Shown here: positions 19,201 to 28,253 of the stretch, one piece after another
How positions within the stretch are numbered: position 1 is the stretch's first letter
Layout: each line of letters begins with the position of its first letter
NCBI RefSeq assembly: GCF_937873765.1
Contig: NZ_CALMZC010000038.1
Coordinates: forward strand, 1 to 64,000
Source: an uncultured Thiothrix sp.
GTDB taxonomy: Bacteria; Pseudomonadota; Gammaproteobacteria; Thiotrichales; Thiotrichaceae
DNA: 64,000 nucleotides
Reading direction: 5' to 3'
Program-made: the position numbers and the translations under genes
The notes under the pieces: model-generated
Database searches by the model: none
Told to the model about the DNA's origin: nothing
What the model saw: the letters and a program-made list of their open reading frames with translations, nothing else

Positions 19201-22161
19201 TTCCAGATTAAATACCCCGATTGGGGACGCTATTTAGTGCGTGCATGTGACCTACAAGGCAAACATTGCACGGGTAAAACGGTCTATGTGGATTGGCCGG
19301 GTTGGGCAGGGCGTGCGCAAGAAGAGGGTAGTGGTGCAGCGGCTATGTTGCGTTTCACTAGTGATAAAGCCAATTACAAAGTGGGGGAAACCGCGCAAAT
19401 CCAATTGCCAGAAGCGCAAGCAGGCCGTGCTTTATTGACCGTAGAAACCAGTAGCCAAATTCTTGAGCAACGCTGGATTGAGTTCAATGGCCAACGCGGG
19501 CAAGTGAGTATTCCGATCACCAATGCGATGGCACCCAATGCTTATGTGAGCATTAGTTTACTGCAAGGTCATCAGAATAAGCAGAATGATCGCCCCTTAC
19601 GTTTATATGGTGTGCTTCCGCTCTTAGTAGAAGATCCAAGCACTAAGTTGCAACCCACGATTCAAGCTGCCGATGAATGGAAGCCAGAAAGTACCCAGCT
19701 CTTCACTGTTGCTGAGCAAACAGGTCGCCCGATGGATTACACTTTAGCGGTGGTTGATGAGGGCTTATTAGGCTTAACCCGCTTCCAAGTAACTGATTTG
19801 CATAAAGCCTTCTATCGTAAAGAAGCTTTAGGGATTAAAACTTGGGATTTATTCGATAGTGTCATCGGTGCATATAGCGGCAATTTAGAACGTATGTTAG
19901 CCATTGGTGGTGGTGATGAAGCGCAAATTGATGATGCGGCCAATAAGCCTAAACGCTTCCCTCCGGTCGTAAAGTTCTTGGGGGCTTTCCATTTAGACGC
20001 AGGCCAAAAACGTGAGCATTCTGTAGAGCTGCCCTCTTATCTCGGTGCTGTGCGGGTAATGCTCGTTGCCGCTGAAGGGAATAATGCTTATGGGATGGCT
20101 GAAAAGCCCGTCTTTGTACGGCAACCCTTGATGTTACAATCCTCACTACCCCGTACCTTGAAAGTGGGTGAAAGCATTGAAGTCCCACTGACTTTATTTG
20201 TCGCGGATGCCAATCTGAAAGCGGTCGAAGTGAAAGCAGAAGCTGATGCCGCCTTTGCCAGTGTGGGGCCTGTGATCACCGTACCATTCACTCAAGCGGG
20301 TGAAAAAACAGCTACCGTTTTCATTAAGGCAGGCGATAAACCGATGCAAGGCAAACTGCGTTTCACTGCAAAAAGTGGCGATCAAACCAGTAGCCATGAA
20401 GTCAATATTGAAGTGCAAACCCCCAATTTACCCAGTGTACGTACGGTCAGTAGTAATCTAGACCCAAATGCTGCTTGGAAACAAACTCTAACACCCTTTG
20501 GTTTAGCAGGTACCAATCAAGCAAGTATTGAGTTGTCGCCGCTCCCGAATTTGAATCTGGAGCAACATTTAGATTATCTGATTAACTACCCTCATGGCTG
20601 CTTGGAGCAAACGACTTCAGCGGTATTCCCACAATTGTATTTGCCGAAACTGCTTAAATTAGAGCCAGAACGTCAGCAAAAAATTGAGCACTATGTGAAG
20701 CGTGCCATTGCCAAGTTCTCTAGTTTCCAAGCCAGTAGTGGGAATCTAATGTACTGGCCGGGTTCAACGGAGGCAAATGATTGGGCAAGTCTCTATGCAG
20801 GTCATTTCTTAATCGAAGCGCAAAAGCAGGGCTATAACGTGCCTTTGAGTTTGCTGAGTGCTTGGCAAGCTTATCAAGTGCGCCAAGCCCAAGACTGGAC
20901 GAGTGCTGCGACGGCTGAAGACACCAGTGCGATTCAAGCTTATCGCTTATATGTCTTAGCCGCAGCCGGCAAACCCCAAATGGGCGCGATGAACCGCTTG
21001 CGTGAATCTGGTAAGGCCAATGAGCAAGCTCGCTGGTTATTAGCAGCGGCTTATCAACAAGCAGGCCAAGCAGAAGCCGCTCAACAAACCACGGCTGGCT
21101 TAGTCGCAAATAATCTAACTGCGTCTTTATCTGAAGCGACTTTTAGCCAACGCTTAGGCCAATTAGGTTTGCAATTAGAAACTTTATTGACCCTGAAAAG
21201 ACCTCAAGATGCAGATCTAGTGGTACAGCAGATTTCAGCCGAGTTAGGGGATGGCACTAAAGCTTTCAACACTCATGATTTAAGCTGGGCTTTATTATCT
21301 GTTTCGCATTATCTCAGTACGATGAAAGAAACAGTGACGGCTGACTATGTGCTTGATCAAGCAACACCTATCGCGCTCAATAGTGCGCAACCGGTGTTGA
21401 GTCAGTTACTAGCTGCCAATGACAATGCCTTTGTGTTGACTGTAAGCAATAAGGGCGCAAACAAGCTGTATGCTAGCTTGAACCAACGTGGTATTGCGCA
21501 AATGGGTAATGAGCAAGCGGAAGCCCAAGGTCTGCATATTCAAGCGGAGTTGTTGGATAAAGCGGGTAATAAGGTTTGGGATGCTGAAACGGCTGATCCT
21601 AATCTGCGCCTACAACAAGGGCAGGATTATGATCTGAGTATTACCGTTAGCAATGCTACTACCCAGAATCTTAAGCATTTAGCCTTATCAGCTTTAGTCC
21701 CTTCAGGTGTAGAAATTGGTACGGCTGAAACAGAAACCACCACTACGACTACACCAGAAGGTGAAAGCACCGAAACCCCCGTACCACCGGCTGCTAGCAA
21801 TGGTTTGAGCTATCAAGATCTGCGTGATGATCGTGTGTTGAGTTATTTTGATTTAGCCGCTGGTGCAAGCCAAAACGTGAAAATCCGTATGAATGCTGCT
21901 TATTTAGGGAAATATTATTTCCCCGGATTAAGTGCAGAAGCGATGTATCAGCCTGCTATCCGTGCGCGTACGGCTGGTTTACCAGTCAGTATTGTGAAAA
22001 CTGCACCCGCTCCGGCTGCTCCTTCGGCCACTAGTGCTAGTGCTGAATCCTTCAAAGCTACACCAACAACTGTGGCTGCTAGCGATAAAATAGCGGCTGA
22101 AGAAGCTGAAACGGATACCAATCCTGATGCACTTGAGGAAGAGGAAGAAGCCACTAACTAA
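16285..22161 (+). CDS. yfhM: Bacterial alpha-2-macroglobulin lipoprotein (YfhM type)
   Basis: This is a very large periplasmic protease-trap protein of 1958 residues. It has a lipoprotein signal with lipobox LGGC, a Pro/Thr linker, a chain of macroglobulin (MG) beta domains, and the thioester motif GCLEQ with Cys1439 that covalently captures attacking proteases. The thioester helical domain follows ('YLPKLLKLEPERQQKIEHYV...'), then a receptor-like C-terminal domain and an Ala/Glu/Thr-rich tail. E. coli YfhM is about 1650 residues; the extra length lies mainly in the MG region and acidic tail. The ATG at 16285 has GGGGA 7 nt upstream; the TTG at 16270 is rejected. pbpC follows 22 bp downstream, the conserved pairing thought to protect broken peptidoglycan sites. 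Confidence 0.93.
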   Translation: MKLMPLKRRALPLTLLFAGALGLGGCGEGTPPANATGTSVQPETNTTSTATNVAPAKPVLDPARMASELLAQRPNPIQVRNQPISLGFRQAIVSADKVGTSADAYISLTPQVPGKAQFDGTNRIIFLPDAPLASGQAYLLKLKPQGLLNIAPDTPELEFAFKTKALELEVQTSGLDPVPDQTNQLQLSGKVFSSDYVEPDQIEKVLQASVQQKPLTISWEHDESGTEHRFTVKAIPRETFATDLNLKWDGKALNAVGINSIGQKALPVPSIKSFTVTRFETLSDQADGKPYVSISFSDPLDPQQDLTGLVQLGTSEVKTQIVGNRLLVYPAAELEPGEHKMILNAGIKAASAELGKIAERTEQSITLDPPKPGIRFVGKGSILPDNQAMEIPLEARGVNAVQITAMEIFPEKIEQFLQVNSLDGDSESERVGRYIWRKTIPLNAANPNQWNRYSINASDLFKTKPGAMYRLELAIDRRHSTFPCPVGTPVPQIQNKPLASSEDYDSSAASGWDGISEYYASSENIEYDWEKRDDACTDSYFNYSDTVRATHNFIASNLGLIAKQDTVGKVHIVATDLRTAAPSANTSVTLKNFQGQVLATGTTNAEGFAALATPSTPFLLIAQQGNDKAYLKINANNALEVSQFDIGGDTISKGLKGSLYGERGVWRPGDDIHLTFALQDKSKTLPPNHPVTVQLFDPSGKLKQTITSRQPVGPFYTFNLKTADSDPTGDWLVKAVLGSSTFNKSLKIETVRPNRLKVDLNYGVPALFGYKPLPDAKLFAQWLHGGTAGNLKADVSVRLREKTTSFGTFSDYTFDDPTRKLDSEDQQLLEGRLDNQGYLTFNKGFQPEQAAPGMLSAWFTSRVFEDGAGFSISKQELDYYPFENYVGIKLPKGDAERNMLLTDTEHTVSIGSLNAEGKEVSLPQVEVTLYKIDWKWWWDKTPDSLAEYADSSHSSKLQQSIVSTTNGKGEWKFQIKYPDWGRYLVRACDLQGKHCTGKTVYVDWPGWAGRAQEEGSGAAAMLRFTSDKANYKVGETAQIQLPEAQAGRALLTVETSSQILEQRWIEFNGQRGQVSIPITNAMAPNAYVSISLLQGHQNKQNDRPLRLYGVLPLLVEDPSTKLQPTIQAADEWKPESTQLFTVAEQTGRPMDYTLAVVDEGLLGLTRFQVTDLHKAFYRKEALGIKTWDLFDSVIGAYSGNLERMLAIGGGDEAQIDDAANKPKRFPPVVKFLGAFHLDAGQKREHSVELPSYLGAVRVMLVAAEGNNAYGMAEKPVFVRQPLMLQSSLPRTLKVGESIEVPLTLFVADANLKAVEVKAEADAAFASVGPVITVPFTQAGEKTATVFIKAGDKPMQGKLRFTAKSGDQTSSHEVNIEVQTPNLPSVRTVSSNLDPNAAWKQTLTPFGLAGTNQASIELSPLPNLNLEQHLDYLINYPHGCLEQTTSAVFPQLYLPKLLKLEPERQQKIEHYVKRAIAKFSSFQASSGNLMYWPGSTEANDWASLYAGHFLIEAQKQGYNVPLSLLSAWQAYQVRQAQDWTSAATAEDTSAIQAYRLYVLAAAGKPQMGAMNRLRESGKANEQARWLLAAAYQQAGQAEAAQQTTAGLVANNLTASLSEATFSQRLGQLGLQLETLLTLKRPQDADLVVQQISAELGDGTKAFNTHDLSWALLSVSHYLSTMKETVTADYVLDQATPIALNSAQPVLSQLLAANDNAFVLTVSNKGANKLYASLNQRGIAQMGNEQAEAQGLHIQAELLDKAGNKVWDAETADPNLRLQQGQDYDLSITVSNATTQNLKHLALSALVPSGVEIGTAETETTTTTTPEGESTETPVPPAASNGLSYQDLRDDRVLSYFDLAAGASQNVKIRMNAAYLGKYYFPGLSAEAMYQPAIRARTAGLPVSIVKTAPAPAAPSATSASAESFKATPTTVAASDKIAAEEAETDTNPDALEEEEEATN

Positions 22162-22183
22162 CTCTATTCCAACTGACTAAATC

Positions 22184-24583
22184 ATGGCTCAACAGCCAAA
22201 CCTATTGGCTAGTGTTCAACGCCGAACACTAGCCAAGTTTCTACTCGGCGCATTATGTTTGGGTTTATTAAGCTTTGGCTTTAACTGGTGGTATTTCCAA
22301 AGTCTCCCTACTACTCTCGTTACCAAAACTCATTCTCAAGTCATACTTGACCGACAAGGGCGTTTACTCAGTGCCCATATTGCGGATGATGGACAATGGC
22401 GCTTTCCTGCGATTGAGAAAGTTCCTGATAAATTTGCACAGGCTTTAATTCAATTCGAGGATCGGCGCTTTCGCGAGCACCGTGGGGTAGATATGTTAGC
22501 GTTGCTGCGTGCGACCTATGACAATCTACACCAGCAACGCATTGTTAGTGGTGCTAGCACCTTAAGCATGCAGGTGATTCGGATTGCACGTGGCAACCCG
22601 CCCCGTACCTTCGTGGAAAAACTAGTAGAATTATTTCGTGCTTGGCGCTTAGAGTCTGTGTATAGCAAGGATGAAATTTTACAGCTCTATGCCAGTCATG
22701 CACCCTTTGGCGGCAATGTCGTCGGTTTAGAGGCAGCAGCTTGGCGTTATTTTGCGCGTGACCCTGAGCATTTATCTTGGGCTGAGCAAGCGATGCTTGC
22801 GGTATTACCCAATAATCCAGCTTTGATTCATCCCGGACGAAATCGTGGTCAATTACTGCAAAAGCGTAATCGCTTGCTAGCACGCTTATATGAGGTCAAA
22901 GCACTATCTAAGCTTGATTATGAACTAGCTTTAGCAGAACCTTTACCGGAAGCACCCCATTTATTGCCACGCTTAGCACCCCATTTACTTGATACCTTAG
23001 CACTACGCTATCCGCAAGGTGAACGCTTTCGTAGCACCATAGATGCAACCTTGCAGCAGCAATTAAGCACTTTAGCGCAACGCACGGGTGAGCAATTAGC
23101 CTTAGAAGGTATTCAGAATCTAGCGATTTTAGTGCTGGATAATCGCAGCATGGAAACCCTAGCTTACATCGGCAATCGTCCTGCTATGGACTATCGCACC
23201 GAACAGGGCCATGCGATTGATCTCGTGCAGCGCGCACGCAGTACGGGAAGTACTCTCAAGCCCTTATTATTTGCCGATATGCTGGAGCAAGGTTTAATCC
23301 TACCGGATTCACTAATCGCGGATGTACCGGTGAATTATACAGGGTTTACTCCGCAGAATTTCAATCGTCAATATCATGGGGCCGTGACTGCACGTGAGGC
23401 TTTAGCACGCTCGTTAAATATTCCTTTTGTGAATTTATTAAGCCTGCGTGGGGTAGACCCTTTTTTGATGTATTTACGGCAGATGGGATTCCAGCATCTG
23501 CAACGCTCGGCACAAAACTATGGCTTGAGTTTAGTACTAGGGGGTGCAGAAGCTTCACTTTGGGATTTGACAGTAGCTTATGCAAATTTGGCGCATTTGG
23601 CTCAAGATCAATCGAATAAGCCAGCTTATTGGCAGCAAGGGCGACGCTTGCAGACAGAAGCTGCTCCTACCAATCGCGTAGCTACTCTATCTGCCGCCAG
23701 TGCATGGCTCACTTTAGACTCACTCTTAGGGGTAGCGCGTCCGGGGGATGAAGGTTATTGGGATAAATTTAGCAGTAGCCGTAAAGTGGCTTGGAAAACA
23801 GGTACTAGCTATGGACAGCGCGATGCTTGGGCGATTGGTACTACGCCTGAATATACCGTAGGCGTATGGGTCGGGAATGCGAATGGCGAAGGGCGTGCTG
23901 GTTTAACCGGTACTCAAAGTGCAGCACCCATTTTATTCAATACCTTTAATTTTCTGCCACCAAGTAAGGGGTGGTTTCAACGACCAGATGCCCAACTCAC
24001 TGACATAAATATCTGTCGAGATGATGGCTATCTAAGCAATGGTTTTTGTGCGACTAAAACAGTGAAAGTGCCAACAAGTAGCCACTTTGCGCGTATTACG
24101 CCCTATCATCAGCGCATTTATCTCGATGCTACCCAACAGTGGCGCGTAAATAGTGATTGTGAGTCGGTCGTTACGATGCAAACGCGAGATTGGTTTGTTT
24201 TGCCGCCGGATCAGGCACATTACTACCAGCAATATCATGCCGATTATCAACCTTTACCTGCATGGCGAGCAGATTGTGTCGCTGAGCTAGTGAATCAGGT
24301 AGATGCTCTCAGCCTGATTTATCCACAAGAAGGTACACAGGTTTACTTGCCACGCGAGATCGATGGCAAATTAGGTGAGCTGGTCTTCCGTGCCATACCA
24401 ACACACCCCGAAGCTTTGTTATATTGGCATTTGGATAATCAATTTTTAGGGACTACTCAACATTTCCATCAGTTAGCAGCACAACCAGCGGCAGGAAAAC
24501 ACCGATTAGTGGTAGTTAACGAAGCCGGTAATCGGATCGAACGTAGCTTTGAAGTTTTAGTGCATGAAGCTAAATCTCAGTAA
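22184..24583 (+). CDS. pbpC: Penicillin-binding protein 1C
   Basis: This is a bifunctional peptidoglycan synthase anchored by one N-terminal helix (about 20-38). The GT51 glycosyltransferase shows 'FEDRRFREHRGVD' with catalytic Glu and 'SGASTLSMQV'. The transpeptidase shows the SxxK motif in 'STGSTLKP', SLN in 'ARSLNIPF' and KTG in 'WKTGTSYGQRDAW'. The C-terminal BiPBP_C beta domain (about 690-795, 'LIYPQEGTQVYLPREID') is specific to PBP1C. The length of 799 is usual. It is paired with the alpha-2-macroglobulin gene upstream, as in many gammaproteobacteria. The following 478 bp contain the retron RNA rather than another gene. Confidence 0.95.
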   Translation: MAQQPNLLASVQRRTLAKFLLGALCLGLLSFGFNWWYFQSLPTTLVTKTHSQVILDRQGRLLSAHIADDGQWRFPAIEKVPDKFAQALIQFEDRRFREHRGVDMLALLRATYDNLHQQRIVSGASTLSMQVIRIARGNPPRTFVEKLVELFRAWRLESVYSKDEILQLYASHAPFGGNVVGLEAAAWRYFARDPEHLSWAEQAMLAVLPNNPALIHPGRNRGQLLQKRNRLLARLYEVKALSKLDYELALAEPLPEAPHLLPRLAPHLLDTLALRYPQGERFRSTIDATLQQQLSTLAQRTGEQLALEGIQNLAILVLDNRSMETLAYIGNRPAMDYRTEQGHAIDLVQRARSTGSTLKPLLFADMLEQGLILPDSLIADVPVNYTGFTPQNFNRQYHGAVTAREALARSLNIPFVNLLSLRGVDPFLMYLRQMGFQHLQRSAQNYGLSLVLGGAEASLWDLTVAYANLAHLAQDQSNKPAYWQQGRRLQTEAAPTNRVATLSAASAWLTLDSLLGVARPGDEGYWDKFSSSRKVAWKTGTSYGQRDAWAIGTTPEYTVGVWVGNANGEGRAGLTGTQSAAPILFNTFNFLPPSKGWFQRPDAQLTDINICRDDGYLSNGFCATKTVKVPTSSHFARITPYHQRIYLDATQQWRVNSDCESVVTMQTRDWFVLPPDQAHYYQQYHADYQPLPAWRADCVAELVNQVDALSLIYPQEGTQVYLPREIDGKLGELVFRAIPTHPEALLYWHLDNQFLGTTQHFHQLAAQPAAGKHRLVVVNEAGNRIERSFEVLVHEAKSQ

Positions 24584-24672
24584 AACTAAGCAGTTACTTA
24601 GATAAACAATTAAATTTTAAAATTTTTTAATAAATAAAATTAATTGATGATTGTGTTTTTAAGCGTATTGAC

Positions 24673-24678
24673 TACAAT
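24673..24678 (+). promoter_or_regulatory. -10 element of the retron RNA promoter
   Basis: TACAAT (24673-24678) lies in a strongly AT-rich stretch and would place the transcript start near 24685, three nt before the a1 arm of the structured RNA. The -35 is weak (TTGTGT at 24651, 16-nt spacing). The position is what is expected for a dedicated msr-msd promoter; it is inferred, not demonstrated. Confidence 0.45.
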
Positions 24679-24684
24679 TTTGTC

Positions 24685-24922
24685 TATGAAAAGTCTAGCG
24701 TTTGATCTTCGGATCCGGTTGGCGTTGCGCCACCTGTGAATTAAACCGAGCATAGCAGCACAAGGAAGACTGTTTCAGCCTCGCTATTGCCCTAGATAAC
24801 GTGCCGGTGACGGTACGAGCTGGGTCAATCGCGCCTTCGCAATTTCGTACCGTCACCGGCACGTTATCTAGGGCGCGAGTCAGTGAGTCTTCCATGTACC
24901 AGGTAATAAGGTAGATTTTTTC
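24685..24922 (+). ncRNA. Retron-like msr-msd non-coding RNA
   Basis: The sequence shows retron RNA architecture. Arm a1 GAAAAGTCTA (24688-24697) pairs with a2 TAGATTTTTTC (24912-24922) with one bulged T. The base after a1 is G24698 in a TAGC context, the expected branch guanosine. Two msr hairpins follow: GATC-TTCG-GATC (24704-24715, UUCG tetraloop) and GGT-T-GGCG-TTG-CGCC-ACC (24717-24734). The msd then folds as one long hairpin closed by GGAAGACT/AGTCTTCC (24764-24771 with 24886-24893), a CTCGC/GCGAG step, and a perfect 29-bp stem. Reverse transcription from the base before a2 (about 24911) would give a single-stranded DNA of roughly 150 nt with a rigid hairpin. It lies upstream of an operon ending in a retron-type RT. 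Exact 5' end and msDNA end are unknown. Confidence 0.75.
24790..24873. repeat. Perfect 29-bp inverted repeat forming the msd stem
   Basis: The arm at 24790-24818 is an exact reverse complement of the arm at 24845-24873, separated by a 26-nt loop that itself has a weak AATCGCG/CGCAATT pairing. GC-rich and mismatch-free over 29 bp, it is far more stable than any other hairpin noted in the window. Alternative reading as a MITE is less likely: it sits exactly inside the a1/a2 frame, and I noticed no second copy in this window. Confidence 0.9.
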
Positions 24923-24930
24923 AGCAAGCT

Positions 24931-24957
24931 AAGGGGATCTCGTATCCCCTTCGTTTT
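24931..24957 (+). terminator. Intrinsic terminator of the retron RNA
   Basis: AAGGGGAT (24931-24938) pairs perfectly with ATCCCCTT (24944-24951) over a 5-nt loop, followed by CGTTTT. It lies 8 nt after the a2 arm and would end a primary transcript of about 270 nt. The remaining 105 bp to the first operon gene show no clear element besides a short AAGCCTA repeat, so readthrough or an unseen promoter must express the operon. Confidence 0.75.
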
Positions 24958-25061
24958 AAGCCTAAATAAGCCTAGATAATAATAAGCACCAACAGCGATG
25001 CGGCTTAATGATTACCGTTTTCCCTATTCTCAGATCTTGAATAAAGCAGGGGTCAATATCC

Positions 25062-28000
25062 ATGCAACTTACCCTCTCTGATATTGAAAAAGCTTGGGCA
25101 TCCAAAGACCCTGCCTTAGTCGATTATATAATTACCCTCGCAAGCCAGCCCGATCCTGTACCCGATAAACCGATTCGCTCTGAGGCGCTTACCTTCCAAA
25201 AATTCCTGAATACGATTTTCAGTCCAAGTTTCTTAGCTAAACCGACCGAAGAGCAACAGGCATGGCGTGTAGAGCAAATACGTTTATTGGAGGCTGAGGA
25301 TGCTGAACTACCTTTAGCCGAACGCTTGAAATTACACAAAATCATTCTGCTGTTGTGGACTGATAAAAGCCTGTATGCGCGGCATGTCTTATTGGAAGTA
25401 ATCACTAAAATTCCGCTTGTGTATGGCCCGTGGCGTGCACTAAAACATATTTTCAAAGCGGCTGAGGCTAGCAATGATTACCCGCTCTTAGGGGCACTTG
25501 CTGCACGCTGTGATATGGCAATCAAGCCCGAGTTTAGTAGGGCTACTTTGTTGTATATGCGCCGTCGCGCTTGGCGTTATTTGCGGCAATTGGGACAAAC
25601 GCTACCAGTGGTCTATCCAGAAGCAGCTAGCCACTTTTTAGCAGCCTATACCGATGATACCCATTGGCAGCAAACATGGATAGCTAAGCATATTTTCTAT
25701 CATGAAACCCATGCGTATGGTTCTGCCCAGTTTGGCTATATTTCGCCAAAAACTAATCTCTTAGACAAGCGTGCTTTCAAAGAAGCTTGGCAGCGCTCAC
25801 CTGAGCCTTTATTGCGTTTATTAAGTATGGCGCGGGCTGAACCTATTCGGAAATTTGCTTGTGATGCACTCAAAACAGATTTCGCCGTGATCTTGCGTGA
25901 TGTCGAAGTCCAATGGTTGATTGATTTAGCTCATTTGCCAGTACGCAGTACAGTGATTGATAATTTTATCGTTTGGCTATTACAGAACTCGCCCAAGTTA
26001 GAACAACAGCAATTCCGTAAATTAGGCTTGCATACGATTGTGATTGGTCTGTTGGAGTCGCAAGACTCAGAAGCACTGAATTACGCGATTCACTATGTGA
26101 AAGCGCAGGCGCGGGATTTGCCAGTGAGTGAGCTATTGCGTTTAGCTCTGAAGCCCAATGCTGACTTAGCTAAGCTGGTTCGACAATTAATTAGCGAGCG
26201 AGATCCACGTAGGGAGCTTGGCTTAGAGGCTTGGGGGCAACTGCTTGCCCTGCCTAATTATTATGAATTTGCTGAAGAAGCGTTACGTAAGCATTTTGGT
26301 CGCAAAGAATTAAGTACTGAATGGTTCCAGCCACTGCTCTTAAGTTCGAGCGCTGGTTTGAAATTTGCCAAAAAATATTTATTAGAATGGCATCCGCTCA
26401 AAACTCTAGGTACGGCTTATTTTCAAGGCATTTTAGAACAGCTTGATACGAATAATGATGAGCACCGTGAAGTCGCTGATTTCGCACTTACTCAACTGGT
26501 TCAATTAGAGTTAAAAGAGCTATCAACGGAGTTTATTCAAACCGCGTTGTTTCATCCGTTCTTGACGTGGAAATTCCGTGAATGGCTGCAAAACGATCTC
26601 ATCAAAACTCGCCAATTGCCCCTCGATTTTTATCAAGCACTGGCTTATGAAGTCGATTGGTATGCGCATCCCTTTATTCAGAATTTGCGTCAGTCGAATT
26701 TGCCTTGGACAAAATACCTGAGTTTTGATGCGAGTCTCGCTGAGCAAGTGCGCAGTTGGTTATTGGATGTACGCCGTTTCTCACCCACTGATATGGGCTT
26801 TGAATGGCTGATGAAATTGGTAAATCGCGAAGAAGTGGCTTATCACGATTTCGCAGTGAAATTAATGATCAAGGCGTTTACACCCGCCGACTTCGCCCCC
26901 ACACAAGCCGCTAGCTCTGCTATGAGTGAAACTCTTGCTAACGACAAAGCTATTGATTTAGAGCAGAAAACCTTCTTATTCACTGGCAAGCTCAGCACGA
27001 TGACGCGTGGTGAAGCAGAAGCGAAGGTCACGGCTGCGAATGGCAAAAATGCGGGCAGTGTGAATGCCAAATTAGCTTATTTAGTCATTGGAGATGAAGG
27101 TTCGCCGCTCTATGGCAATGGCCGCAAAGGTAGCAAGCAAGTTAGCGCGGAAAAGCTAATTGCGGATGGGGCGAGCATCAAAATTATTTCTGAGACGGCT
27201 TTCTTGCAGATGCTCGCGGGTGAGCAACGCGAGTTTTCCGAAGATACCAGCTTGGAAGGCTGCAAAACACTCTGGTCGATGGCAGTAGATAAGCCGGATA
27301 CACCGATTAGCAAGTTTGCGATTCACTATTTGCGTTATCACCACCCTGAATTATGTCTGAAGTTGACTGACCGGCCAGTTGATCCGGGTAGTGAAATTCC
27401 GCATAGTTTCGCAACTTTCAAGCAGTTTAAACCGTTGTTTAATCATGCTAATCCGCCGTTACGCAATCTGGCTTTGGATTATGCTCAGTATGAGTTTGTA
27501 CGCTGGAATCCGAGTGTTGCTGATTTAATAGTTTTAACTGAATCGAAATACAGTGATGTGCGTGAGTTTGTCAGTAAAGCCCTCACTGAGGAAGCCAACC
27601 AAGAAAATCGTCGCTATCGTTTAGATGCGAGTTTATTGCCTGCGAGTGAGGTTTATAGTTTCTGTGAAACGCGTTCAGCGCATACGCGTCAATTAGGGAT
27701 GCAATTGATTCAACAGTATGAAAAGTTTCAATTACCTGAAGCGCTGTTTCAACTCACTGAAAGCCCTGATCGAGAATTACGTAGCTTTGTGGTGCGAATC
27801 TTGTGGGCACTGTATCGCCGTTATTCCACCACTGCTCATTGGAAACCGAGTTTACCTGTCATGGCAAATTTAAGTAGCCTTGATCACGCTAAGCGTGAAG
27901 CTGCTTTGAAAAAACTGGGCAGTGGTTTACCAAAACACCCGGATAATTTGCCAGCGGATCATGCATCATTACAACAGTTGTTACGTCGCTGGTTGTATGA

Positions 28001-28244
28001 ACTTCCCCCCGGACGCATGAGCACTGAGCGTTTAAAGACGCGCCTTAAACCTTTGTCGGCCAGCCAAGCTAAGAAGGCGTTAATAGAAACCTTCCGTGAT
28101 GTCGCGTTAGAGGATGTAGAGTTTGCGCAACTAGTGCTGCCGCTATTTAAGAACTTCACTCGCTCGAAGGGGCGCATGGAGCAAGCAGCCTGTTTGGTTG
28201 CAGTGATTCGTTTACAAACCACCCACCCTGCTTTGGCGGTATAA
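25062..28244 (+). CDS. Helical-repeat protein with internal BRCT domain (retron operon gene 1)
   Basis: This is a 1060-residue cytoplasmic protein. Residues 1 to about 625 and about 720 to 1060 read as alpha-helical repeats of HEAT/ARM type, including a Leu-rich 'LYMRRRAWRYLRQLG' helix near 165. Between them, residues about 632-715 form a BRCT domain of the DNA-ligase type ('KTFLFTGKLSTMTRGEAEAKV', 'KLAYLVIGDEG', 'KLIADGASIKIISETAFLQML'). BRCT domains bind phosphopeptides or DNA ends, so a DNA-end or msDNA-sensing role is conceivable. No catalytic motif was found. It starts 105 bp after the retron RNA terminator, with AGGGG upstream of the ATG; the next gene follows after 9 bp. Function unknown. 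Confidence 0.85.
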   Translation: MQLTLSDIEKAWASKDPALVDYIITLASQPDPVPDKPIRSEALTFQKFLNTIFSPSFLAKPTEEQQAWRVEQIRLLEAEDAELPLAERLKLHKIILLLWTDKSLYARHVLLEVITKIPLVYGPWRALKHIFKAAEASNDYPLLGALAARCDMAIKPEFSRATLLYMRRRAWRYLRQLGQTLPVVYPEAASHFLAAYTDDTHWQQTWIAKHIFYHETHAYGSAQFGYISPKTNLLDKRAFKEAWQRSPEPLLRLLSMARAEPIRKFACDALKTDFAVILRDVEVQWLIDLAHLPVRSTVIDNFIVWLLQNSPKLEQQQFRKLGLHTIVIGLLESQDSEALNYAIHYVKAQARDLPVSELLRLALKPNADLAKLVRQLISERDPRRELGLEAWGQLLALPNYYEFAEEALRKHFGRKELSTEWFQPLLLSSSAGLKFAKKYLLEWHPLKTLGTAYFQGILEQLDTNNDEHREVADFALTQLVQLELKELSTEFIQTALFHPFLTWKFREWLQNDLIKTRQLPLDFYQALAYEVDWYAHPFIQNLRQSNLPWTKYLSFDASLAEQVRSWLLDVRRFSPTDMGFEWLMKLVNREEVAYHDFAVKLMIKAFTPADFAPTQAASSAMSETLANDKAIDLEQKTFLFTGKLSTMTRGEAEAKVTAANGKNAGSVNAKLAYLVIGDEGSPLYGNGRKGSKQVSAEKLIADGASIKIISETAFLQMLAGEQREFSEDTSLEGCKTLWSMAVDKPDTPISKFAIHYLRYHHPELCLKLTDRPVDPGSEIPHSFATFKQFKPLFNHANPPLRNLALDYAQYEFVRWNPSVADLIVLTESKYSDVREFVSKALTEEANQENRRYRLDASLLPASEVYSFCETRSAHTRQLGMQLIQQYEKFQLPEALFQLTESPDRELRSFVVRILWALYRRYSTTAHWKPSLPVMANLSSLDHAKREAALKKLGSGLPKHPDNLPADHASLQQLLRRWLYELPPGRMSTERLKTRLKPLSASQAKKALIETFRDVALEDVEFAQLVLPLFKNFTRSKGRMEQAACLVAVIRLQTTHPALAV

Positions 28245-28253
28245 GGAAGCGCG

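Noticed and set aside
24790..24873. Inverted repeat taken as a MITE or transposon end
   Set aside because: No target duplication and no second copy were noticed in the window, and it fits exactly as the msd stem of a retron RNA with an RT in the same operon. A genome-wide copy search would settle it.
24695..24895. 66-codon minus-strand reading frame inside the retron RNA region
   Set aside because: It is an accident of the perfect inverted repeat and a GC-rich stretch. It has no ribosome site and no homology, and it lies inside the a1/a2 frame.
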